Of a DNA stretch of 64,000 nucleotides, positions 44,965-51,780 are shown piece after piece. The position numbers were made by a program, and so were the translations under genes. Under the pieces are notes generated by a model. It had not been told where the DNA came from, did no database searches, and saw only the letters and a list, made by a program, of their open reading frames with translations. Position 1 is the first letter of the stretch; each line of letters starts with the position of its first letter. The stretch is from Antiquaquibacter metalliresistens (GTDB taxonomy: Bacteria; Actinomycetota; Actinomycetes; Actinomycetales; Microbacteriaceae), in NCBI RefSeq assembly GCF_029211225.1, contig NZ_JARGEM010000004.1, positions 143,945 to 207,944 of the forward strand, written 5' to 3'.

Positions 44965-45741
44965 ATGGGCACTGCGATGGAGCAGGAGGGGTCGTCCGGC
45001 ACCCAAGCGGCCGAACGTCTGCTCAAGGTGCTCGAGATCGTCGGGTCGAGCGATGACGGGGCGGATGTCGCATCCATCGCCGCGCGGTTGGGACTGAGCC
45101 TGTCGACCACCTACCGGCTCGTGGGGGTGCTGCAGCGGCAGGGCTACCTGCTGCGGCGCAGTCAGGAGGCGCGCTATGTGCTCGGGCGCACCGTCGCCCT
45201 GCTGGGTCTGGCCGTGCAGCGTCAGGTGTTCGCGACGCCCGAGGTGCGCGCCCTGCTCGAGGCCGCCCGCGACGAGCTCGGCGCCCCGATCTACCTGACC
45301 GCGTTTCACGCCGATGAGATCGTCGTCGCGCACATCGCGGATTCGCCCGAGCATCCTCGCATCGGGCAGTTGCACACCGGCTTCGCCGACGCCAGCCATG
45401 TCACCGCGTTCGGCAAGCTCATGCTGGCCGCCAAGAGTCGCGAGGAGCTCGATCGCCACTTCGAGGAGCACTCGTTGCGGGCGCTCACCCCGCGCAGCGC
45501 GACCGACGCCGGCACGCTGCGGGAACAGCTCGAGACCGTGCGCCACGAACGGATCGCCGTGGAGGTGGAGGAGTACATGCCACGACTGGCGTGCATCGCC
45601 GCGCCGGTGCGCTCGGCGCACGGCAGCACGATCGGGGCGGTCTCGGTCTCCGTCTCGGCTGAGGACTTCACGAGCCGAGCCGACGCGTTGGAACGCGTCG
45701 TGCGGCGCACCGCGTGGACGGTCTCCTCGCGCCTGGCCTGA
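44965..45741 (+). CDS. IclR-family transcriptional regulator
   Basis: A 258-residue regulator. Its N-terminal winged helix (QAAERLLKVLEIVG, VASIAARLGLSLSTTYRLVGVLQRQGYL) is followed by the IclR effector domain (GFADASHVTAFGKLMLAA; RHERIAVEVEEYMPRLACIAAPV). Such regulators respond to small carbon compounds. ATG 44965 with a leaderless -10 is preferred over upstream in-frame codons that lie in the promoter region. It is divergent from the DJ-1/PfpI gene. Confidence 0.88.
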   Translation: MGTAMEQEGSSGTQAAERLLKVLEIVGSSDDGADVASIAARLGLSLSTTYRLVGVLQRQGYLLRRSQEARYVLGRTVALLGLAVQRQVFATPEVRALLEAARDELGAPIYLTAFHADEIVVAHIADSPEHPRIGQLHTGFADASHVTAFGKLMLAAKSREELDRHFEEHSLRALTPRSATDAGTLREQLETVRHERIAVEVEEYMPRLACIAAPVRSAHGSTIGAVSVSVSAEDFTSRADALERVVRRTAWTVSSRLA

Positions 45742-45805
45742 TCGACCGATCGCGCCTGGCGCACCGCGGCGACCCGCTGCGATCGGCCCACGATAGCCTG
45801 AGAGC

Positions 45806-47332
45806 ATGTCGACACTCTCCGACCTCGTGCAGGCACAGGGGCGCTCGGACGAGGCGGACATCGAATGGCTGCATCTGCTCGTCGGCGACTGGCAGCTGCT
45901 TGCCGATCTCGCCTTCGCCGACATCGTGCTCTGGGTGCCGAGCAAGGACGGCAGCTTCGTCGCCGTCGCCCACGCCCGCCCGTCGAGCGCGGCGACGCTG
46001 TTCTACCGCGACTTCGTCGGTCAGCCGATCAAGCCGGAGTGGAAGGCGCAGGTCACCGAGGCCTTCGAGTCCGTGCGCATCGTGGACACCGCGGCACCCG
46101 ACTGGTACGAGGAGACCCCGACGCGCGTGCGTGCGGTGCCGGTGCTGCGGCGGCTCAGCCCGAGCGGGAGTGCCACGACCGTGTTCCCGATCGCGGTGAT
46201 CACCCGCCACAGCAATCTCAGCGAGGCGCGAACGCCATCCCGGCAGGAGCTCACCTTCAATGAGTGCGCCAATGACCTGTTCGCCATGATCGCTTCGGGA
46301 GACTTCCCCGACCTCGGCGCGCCGAGCGGTCCGCGCCGCGGCGCGCCACGGGCGTCCGACGGCCTGATCCGCCTCGACGTGGACGGCATCGTCACCTTCG
46401 CGAGCCCGAACGCGCTCTCCGCGTTCAACCGCATGGGGTTCGCGGGCGAGCTCGAAGGCGAGTCCCTCGCCGAGGTGACCACCGGGCTCATCACCGGCCA
46501 GTTGACCGTCGACGAGTCACTGCCTCTGGTGGTTACCGGTCGCGCACCGTGGCGCACCGACATCGAGGCTCGCGGGGTCACGGTCTCGCTGCGCACCATC
46601 CCGATCCGCAACAAGGGCGAGCGGGTCGGCGCGATCGTGCTCTGCCGTGATGCGACCGAGATCCGGCATCAGGAGCGCGAGCTGATCACCAAGGATGCCA
46701 CGATCCGCGAGATCCACCACCGGGTCAAGAACAACCTCCAGACGGTGGCGTCGCTGCTGCGCATCCAGGCGCGCAGCACTCACAGTGAGGTCGCGAAGGA
46801 GGCGCTCGGTCAGGCGATGCGGCGCGTCGCGGCCATCGCGGTCGTGCACGACACGCTGAGCGAGGGGCTGAACCAGAACGTCGACTTCGACACCGTGTTC
46901 GACCGGGTGCTGCTGCTGGTGGCGGAGGTGGCATCCGCGCACAACACCACCGTGCGGCCGAAGTTCCAGGGCAGCTTCGGTGTGCTGCCGAGCGAGTATG
47001 CGACGCCGCTCTCGTTGGCGCTGACCGAACTGGTCACGAACGCCGTCGAGCACGGCCTCGCGGGTCAGACCGACGGCGAGGTGCTCATCGTCGCGCGGCG
47101 CACGGACAAGAAGCTCAGCGTGAAGGTGCAGGACAACGGCTCGGGTCTGCCCGAAGGCAAGGTCGGCGCCGGGCTCGGCACGCAGATCGTGCGCACGCTC
47201 ATCCAGGGTGAACTCGGCGGCACGATCGACTGGCACACGCTCGAGGGCGAGGGCACCGAGGTGACGATCGAGGTGCCGACCAGGTGGCTCTCGCGCAGCG
47301 AGGTGCTGAAGCCGCCGCCGACGCGGGACTAG
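45806..47332 (+). CDS. pdtaS: PdtaS-type sensor histidine kinase (GAF-PAS-HisKA_2)
   Basis: A 508-residue soluble kinase. The GAF-like domain spans about 1-165 and the PAS domain about 185-285 (LIRLDVDGIVTFASPNALSAF). The HisKA_2 dimerisation domain has EIHHRVKNNLQTVASLL (His304/His305), and the HATPase has LTELVTNAVEHG and GLGTQIVRTL. In mycobacteria PdtaS phosphorylates the RNA-binding ANTAR regulator PdtaR; no such gene is in this window. TAGCCT (45794-45799) ends 6 nt before the ATG, so it is probably leaderless. The neighbouring whiB1 is conserved. Confidence 0.92.
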   Translation: MSTLSDLVQAQGRSDEADIEWLHLLVGDWQLLADLAFADIVLWVPSKDGSFVAVAHARPSSAATLFYRDFVGQPIKPEWKAQVTEAFESVRIVDTAAPDWYEETPTRVRAVPVLRRLSPSGSATTVFPIAVITRHSNLSEARTPSRQELTFNECANDLFAMIASGDFPDLGAPSGPRRGAPRASDGLIRLDVDGIVTFASPNALSAFNRMGFAGELEGESLAEVTTGLITGQLTVDESLPLVVTGRAPWRTDIEARGVTVSLRTIPIRNKGERVGAIVLCRDATEIRHQERELITKDATIREIHHRVKNNLQTVASLLRIQARSTHSEVAKEALGQAMRRVAAIAVVHDTLSEGLNQNVDFDTVFDRVLLLVAEVASAHNTTVRPKFQGSFGVLPSEYATPLSLALTELVTNAVEHGLAGQTDGEVLIVARRTDKKLSVKVQDNGSGLPEGKVGAGLGTQIVRTLIQGELGGTIDWHTLEGEGTEVTIEVPTRWLSRSEVLKPPPTRD

Positions 47333-47354
47333 AGCGGGCGGGCGCGAGACTGAT

Positions 47355-47466
47355 GCGCGGCGAGCGCGGGCGGCGCGAGACGAGGACGCGCGGCGAGCGC
47401 AACGAGGGCGCGCGGCGAGCGCAACGAGGGCGCGCGGCGAGCGCGACTAGGACGCGCGGCGAGCGC
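47355..47466. repeat. 22-bp tandem repeat array at the 3' end of whiB1
   Basis: The 13-mer GCGCGGCGAGCGC occurs at 47355, 47388, 47410, 47432 and 47454. The last four are spaced exactly 22 bp apart, with AACGAGGGC as the linker in two full units. The array begins within the last codons of whiB1 (minus strand, basic tail) and runs through the 114-bp gap to pdtaS. It looks like repeat expansion from the gene end. Confidence 0.85.
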
Positions 47467-47695
47467 GGGCGGCGCGGCGCTTGAGCGCGCGACGCTCGTC
47501 TTCGCTCAGACCGCCCCAGACGCCGGAGTCCTGGGAGGTGTCGAGCGCGTACTGGAGGCACATCTCGGTGACGGAGCAGCGTGCGCAGACCGACTTCGCC
47601 TTGTCGATCTGGTCGACGGCGGGGCCGGTGTTGCCGACCGGGAAGAACAGCTCCGGGTCCGCGGTGAGACAGGCGGCCTTGTCACGCCAATCCAT
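47447..47695 (-). CDS. whiB1: WhiB1-type iron-sulfur regulator
   Basis: An 82-residue WhiB1: MDWRDKAACL at the start, cluster-ligand cysteines at 9, 37, 40 and 46, GVWGG turn, and basic C-terminus. WhiB1 is an essential, NO-sensitive 4Fe-4S protein that binds sigma factor. AAGGAG precedes the ATG. The last residues (RRAARARRAS) are encoded within the repeat array, so the extreme C-terminus may have been lengthened by it. Confidence 0.93.
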   Translation of the reverse strand: MDWRDKAACLTADPELFFPVGNTGPAVDQIDKAKSVCARCSVTEMCLQYALDTSQDSGVWGGLSEDERRALKRRAARARRAS

Positions 47696-47840
47696 GTGGT
47701 GCTCCTTCGGTGCGCGGCGGCAAAAACCGCCAGAACAGGCCAGTTCAGCCTGGAGAGAAAACTCGGGTTCGAGAAACGTTCAGCGACCCGCTCGCGACAC
47801 TGGGAGCAAGAAATCGACCTCCAATAGACTCTCATAGCGT

Positions 47841-47854
47841 TTGATGCAAATCAA
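47841..47854 (+). promoter_or_regulatory. Palindrome upstream of the small membrane-protein gene
   Basis: TTGAT-GCAA-ATCAA, a perfect 5-bp inverted repeat with 4-nt centre, lies 23 bp before GTG 47877 in an unusually AT-rich 30-bp stretch. It is a candidate operator. No other element is clear in the 181-bp gap to whiB1. Confidence 0.35.
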
Positions 47855-47876
47855 TGATTTTTTCCGTGAGGACCCC

Positions 47877-48281
47877 GTGAGCGACCGCCCGCCGACACCG
47901 CGTCGACACCCCCTTCTGCTAGTGCTCGCCGGCATTCTGTTCGCCGAGTGCGCTCTGCTGACCGTCGCCACGATCTATCTCGTCATCGAGCTACTTGTGG
48001 ACGAGCCGGACTCCTTCGCCAGTGCCGTGGCGCTGACCGCGCTGACCGCGGTCGCGGCGGTCTGGCTCGCCGTCATCGCCGTCAATCTGCTGCGCGGCAA
48101 GGCGTGGACCCGCGGAGCCACCGTCGTCTGGCAGGTGCTGCAGCTCGCGGTCGCGGTCGGTTTCTTCCAGGGACTCTTCGCCAGGCAAGACCTCGGCTGG
48201 GCCCTGCTGCTGCCGGCCGTGGCCGCGCTGGTGCTGCTGTTCACTCGCCCCGTGATCGCGGCGACCGCCCGGCGCGGCTAG
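47877..48281 (+). CDS. Small four-helix membrane protein
   Basis: A 134-residue protein with a short polar start (SDRPPTPRRHP) and four membrane segments, the first being LLLVLAGILFAECALLTVATIYLV. I do not recognise a named family, although such proteins are common in actinobacteria. GTG 47877 is preferred because GAGGA lies 4 nt upstream; ATG 47844 would add 11 residues and would start inside the palindrome. No partner is evident. Confidence 0.6.
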   Translation: MSDRPPTPRRHPLLLVLAGILFAECALLTVATIYLVIELLVDEPDSFASAVALTALTAVAAVWLAVIAVNLLRGKAWTRGATVVWQVLQLAVAVGFFQGLFARQDLGWALLLPAVAALVLLFTRPVIAATARRG

Positions 48282-48321
48282 GCGCGTTCGATGGGCGCAC
48301 TTCTGCATCGCGCGCAGTCGC

Positions 48322-49689
48322 TCAGCCGGCGGCGTAGTGGAGGCGACTCTTGCTGGGTGCCGGAATCCGCCGCTGGTCCGGATCGTCACGTGGTGGGGGC
48401 GTAACGAAGTAGTTCCCCGCCTCTCTGGTGATGGTCCAGCCGTTGTTGTGGATCAGCAGGTGGTGATGTCGGCAGAGCAGGATGCCGTTCGCGATGTCCG
48501 TGCGGCCGCCGTGCTGCCAGTGGGTGACGTGGTGGGCTTCGGTCCAGGAGGGTGGTCGCGCGCAGTCAGGGAAGCGGCATCCGCCGTCCCGAGCGGCGAG
48601 GGCTTGCCGTTGGCGGCCGGTGAAGTGCCGGTATTCGAGACCGACGTCGACGACCTGCCGGTCGGCGTCGAACAGGATCGGCACGATGGTGGCGTCGCAG
48701 GCATGGCGTTCGGCGGTGCGGACGCTGATCGGAGCGGTCTGACCTTCGAGGCGGGCAATGCCGGCGCGGCGGTCGAGGTCGGTGGCGGTGACGTGGAGGG
48801 TGACGGTGCGCCCCGTGCCCAGCAGGATGCTGTCGTCGACGACGGTGCCAATGCGGACGAGTTCGACGAGCGCGTCGAGTGCGATCTGCTCGGTGGTGCG
48901 CCGGTCATCGATGAGGGCGTCGGCGGCGTCACGCGCGGTGGGGTCGACAAAGCGCGGTCCGCCGCGTCGGGGTGAGGTGGCGGCGTCGATCGCGGTGGTC
49001 ACGGTGGCCGCGGACTCGGGGTCGAGGAGTCCGATGAGGCGGGTCATCCCGTCCGCCTGGCGAGTCAGGTGCAGGGAGCGGCGTTCCCGGAGGGCGTGCT
49101 CGAGGTCGGTGACCCGACCGAGATCGAGTTCGGCGCGCAGATCACGGGCGTCGGCGGCCAGGCGTTCGACCGTGATGGCTGGGGCACGAGCCACCAGGGT
49201 CGTGGCGGCATCCGTGAGGTCGACGGTCGTGATGTGATCGTCGGGGGCGCCGAGGCCGGCGCGGATGGCCTCGAAGGCGTCCAGCGAGATGGCACCGTGG
49301 GCGAGCGCGGTGGCGGCGGGAGCCAGCCACAGGGCTGCGGTGCCCGCGGCGATGCCGGACGGGCTGGGGCCGGCGGCGGTCGGGTCAGCGGAGTCGAGGG
49401 TCGCGGCGAGATGCGCACCCGCGCGCACCAGCGAGTTCGCCTGCCTGGCCGTAGCCCCGGTGAGCTGCTGCACGAGCACCGCCGGCGTGCGGGCGCCGAG
49501 GCGCTGGGCGAGGCCATCGTGGCCGAGCTCGGGGCGGGAGCGGCGGGCGATCTCGTCCGCGATGAGGGCAGCCGCGGCATCCACCCGACGCCCGAGCTCC
49601 GCGACCGAGCGCTGGCGCTCGAGCAAGGCGGGGTCGGGGAGCCCACCGAGCAGCCCCGAGTTGAGCTCGAGGAGGTCGGTGGGGTTCAT
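48322..49689 (-). CDS. DUF222 / HNH endonuclease domain protein (13E12 family)
   Basis: 455 residues. The N-terminal two-thirds are a DUF222 region (LLERQRSVAELGRRVDAAAALIADEI ... RLIGLLDPESAATV). The C-terminus holds an HNH nuclease: CRFPDCARPPSWTEAHHVTHWQHGG, then NGILLCRHHHLLIHNNGW. The family is multicopy in actinobacteria, and some mycobacterial members are linked to the SOS response. ATG 49689 is preferred (GGGAG 9 nt upstream); ATG 49716 is an alternative. A palindrome and an SOS-box-like sequence lie upstream. Its role is unknown. Confidence 0.85.
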   Translation of the reverse strand: MNPTDLLELNSGLLGGLPDPALLERQRSVAELGRRVDAAAALIADEIARRSRPELGHDGLAQRLGARTPAVLVQQLTGATARQANSLVRAGAHLAATLDSADPTAAGPSPSGIAAGTAALWLAPAATALAHGAISLDAFEAIRAGLGAPDDHITTVDLTDAATTLVARAPAITVERLAADARDLRAELDLGRVTDLEHALRERRSLHLTRQADGMTRLIGLLDPESAATVTTAIDAATSPRRGGPRFVDPTARDAADALIDDRRTTEQIALDALVELVRIGTVVDDSILLGTGRTVTLHVTATDLDRRAGIARLEGQTAPISVRTAERHACDATIVPILFDADRQVVDVGLEYRHFTGRQRQALAARDGGCRFPDCARPPSWTEAHHVTHWQHGGRTDIANGILLCRHHHLLIHNNGWTITREAGNYFVTPPPRDDPDQRRIPAPSKSRLHYAAG

Positions 49690-49708
49690 ACCCCAATTCT
49701 CCCAGGAT

Positions 49709-49730
49709 TCGAACATTTGTACTAGTACAA
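49709..49730 (-). promoter_or_regulatory. SOS-box-like site and 14-bp palindrome before the HNH gene
   Basis: TCGAAC-N4-GTACTA (49709-49724) matches the actinobacterial LexA box TCGAAC-N4-GTTCGA in the whole left half and 4 of 6 of the right. TTGTACTAGTACAA (49717-49730) is a perfect 14-bp palindrome overlapping it. Confidence 0.45.
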
Positions 49731-49772
49731 GAAGTCCGAGCGAGGTGGCCTGTGGAGGAGAAGAGCCGGGCG

Positions 49773-50243
49773 CTACTCGAGCCCGAGCTTCTTGCGCAGC
49801 ATCGCGACGTGACCGGTGGCCTTCACGTTGTAGAGCGCGAGCGTGATCACGCCCTGCTCGTCGAGCACGAACGTCGAGCGGATGACCCCCACCACCGTCT
49901 TGCCATACAACTGCTTTTCGCCCCACACGCCGTACGCCTCATGCACCACGCGGTCGGGGTCGCTCAGCAGCTCGAAGTTCAGGCCGTCTCGCTCGCGGAA
50001 CTCGGTGAGCTTCGCCGGGGCATCCCGCGAGATCCCCACGACGGTGTAGCCGGACGACTTCAGCGAGTTCAGGTTGTCGCGGAAGTCGCAGGCCTGCTTC
50101 GTGCATCCTTCGGTCATCGCCTCCGGATAGAAGTACAGGATCACCTTCTGCCCGCGCAGATCGCTCAGCGAGACGGATGCGCCGTCCTGATCTTCGAGGG
50201 TGAATGCGGGTGCCGCGGTGCCGGCCTCGAGCTTCTCGGTCAT
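49773..50243 (-). CDS. bcp: Thioredoxin-dependent thiol peroxidase (Bcp/peroxiredoxin Q)
   Basis: A 156-residue peroxiredoxin. The peroxidatic Cys47 and the resolving Cys52 lie in MTEGCTKQACDF, five residues apart as in alpha2-type Bcp. LYFYPEA and PDRVVHEAYGVWGEKQLYG are further family marks. It reduces hydroperoxides at the expense of thioredoxin. ATG 50243 has GGAGGAG upstream. It is divergent from tRNA-Lys. Confidence 0.93.
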   Translation of the reverse strand: MTEKLEAGTAAPAFTLEDQDGASVSLSDLRGQKVILYFYPEAMTEGCTKQACDFRDNLNSLKSSGYTVVGISRDAPAKLTEFRERDGLNFELLSDPDRVVHEAYGVWGEKQLYGKTVVGVIRSTFVLDEQGVITLALYNVKATGHVAMLRKKLGLE

Positions 50244-50313
50244 TGGTCTCCTCCAGTGCTCCGCTGTCATGCTAATCTTGTTCGTCGGCCCGGATGTTCG
50301 CGGATGGGCCCAA

Positions 50314-50389
<76 letters not shown>

Positions 50390-50674
50390 GAAGCACTGCG
50401 TGCCGCGCCGGCATCCAGTCGCAGACGGATACCGCTCGCGAAGCAGATGCGGCCCGTGAGAGCGATGCAGCCGAACTCGAGCAGGAGTTGCAGTACATCA
50501 CCGACACCACCGACGCGTGCCGGAGCTCGATCAAGGTCTTGGAACCCGCCGTTCGGCTCGACGGTGATGGGAGCATCCTGAACGTCAGCGAGCTCGAGGC
50601 GCTTGCAGAGCAGGAGGGCGTCGTCCAGCAGCGCTCCGGGGATTTCGGAACCTGCTAGTCCACGCGTACGAGGC
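50390..50674. other. Gene-remnant region next to the tRNA 3' end
   Basis: On the plus strand a frame with good codon use (AREADAARESDAAELEQEL ... to TGC TAG at 50658) has no usable start codon after the tRNA, so it looks like the 3' part of a truncated gene. On the minus strand an ORF from ATG 50685 overlaps the lactonase stop and runs 105 codons into the tRNA, with no recognisable family. I cannot decide between them; a remnant at an integration boundary is the most economical view. Confidence 0.4.
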
Positions 50675-51595
50675 TCATTGCTCATCTCTTTGAGGCAACA
50701 GCCAGTAGGGGGTTGTCGTGGACCCCGTCCAGCGAGGGGCGCGTAGTCCGGTGGCATCGACGTACGCGAGGAAGATCGCGCCGGTCTGATCGGTGATGGT
50801 GGCGAGGTTCTCCTGGCCGGATGTGATCGCGAGGCGGTCGAGCTTCGGCCCGACGAATCCGGAGCAGGTGACCTGACCCGCGTCGACCATGACGATGTCG
50901 AGCAGGTCGCCGTTCGGTGCGTGGCGGCGGATGTTGGACCCGCCGAACTGGGCGACCCACAGCATCCCTTGCGCATCGACGGTGAGCCCGTCGGGATAGG
51001 CCGGCAGGTCGTTCTCGTCGAGGACGGTGACCCAGGGCTCGCGCGAGTCGAAGGGACCGAAGCCGTAGGAGTGCTTCGAGACGGTCTTGGCGAAGGTGTC
51101 GACGTGGTAGATCGTGCCGCCGTCGGGGGAGAAGGCGATGCCGTTGGAGAGGCGGACCCCCTCGCGGAGCACCTCGACCCTGCTATTGGGGAACACCCGC
51201 AACAGTCGCTCTTCGCCGGTGTCGCCGCCGATGGTGAGGCTGCCGACGACGAACGCGCCGAACATGTCGGCCGCGCCGTCGTTGAGGCGCACGTCGCTGC
51301 GGTCGCCGAGCAGGTCGGGGCCGAACGAGATCACCCCACCGGGAGAGATCGTGGCGAGGCCACGTGATGCCGCGACGAGCAGGCCGCCGTCCTCGGCGAG
51401 TGCGACCGCGCCGACCGTCTGTCCCAGGGCGATGTCCTCGACGACGGTCAGCCTGTCGTCGGCGAGCTCGCCGGCGAGCACCCGCCCCTTCCAGATGTCG
51501 ACCCAGCGCACGAGCGCCCGCTCCTCGTCCCAGATCACGCCCTCGGCGAGGTCATAGGTCGCCTCGGTGGCGGCGACGCCGGTGTGTAGTGCCAT
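50675..51595 (-). CDS. SMP-30/gluconolactonase family protein
   Basis: A protein of about 306 residues with the six-bladed propeller of SMP-30/regucalcin lactonases: LAEGVIWDEERALVRWVD at the start (metal-ligand Glu), RLNDGAADMFGAFVVGSL, SNGIAFSPDGGTIYHVD and YPDGLTVDAQGMLWVAQFGG carrying the Asn/Asp metal ligands. It would hydrolyse sugar lactones. ATG 51595 with GGAG 5 nt upstream is preferred over GTG 51601. It is downstream of an internally deleted SDR and the FAD oxidase in one apparent operon. Confidence 0.87.
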   Translation of the reverse strand: MALHTGVAATEATYDLAEGVIWDEERALVRWVDIWKGRVLAGELADDRLTVVEDIALGQTVGAVALAEDGGLLVAASRGLATISPGGVISFGPDLLGDRSDVRLNDGAADMFGAFVVGSLTIGGDTGEERLLRVFPNSRVEVLREGVRLSNGIAFSPDGGTIYHVDTFAKTVSKHSYGFGPFDSREPWVTVLDENDLPAYPDGLTVDAQGMLWVAQFGGSNIRRHAPNGDLLDIVMVDAGQVTCSGFVGPKLDRLAITSGQENLATITDQTGAIFLAYVDATGLRAPRWTGSTTTPYWLLPQRDEQ

Positions 51596-51597
51596 GC

Positions 51598-51780
51598 TCA
51601 CTCCGACCGGAGGCGGAGCTCTTGCATGCCGCCGTCCACCGCGATGGAGGTTCCCGTCGTGGTGTTCACGTCGAGCACCGCCACCTGTGCGCCGAATGCA
51701 GCCAGTCGGCTCGCGACCGCGGCCCCGATGCCCGAGGCCCCTCCGGCGACGATGGCGACCAGGTTCTGGAACTCGCTCAT
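51598..51780 (-). pseudogene. SDR oxidoreductase with large in-frame internal deletion
   Basis: 60 codons: the N-terminal Rossmann part MSEFQNLVAIVAGGASGIG ... VAVLDVN, then directly TTGTSIAVDGGMQELRLRSE, the usual C-terminal end of an SDR. About 190 residues, including the Ser-Tyr-Lys active site, are missing without a frame change. The TGGxxxGxG motif also starts with Ala. The ATG overlaps the oxidase stop (ATGA) as in an intact operon, so the deletion is secondary. Confidence 0.85.

Noticed and set aside
47355-47466. CRISPR array
   Set aside because: The repeats are tandem with almost no unique spacer (9 nt, itself repeated) and no cas gene is nearby.
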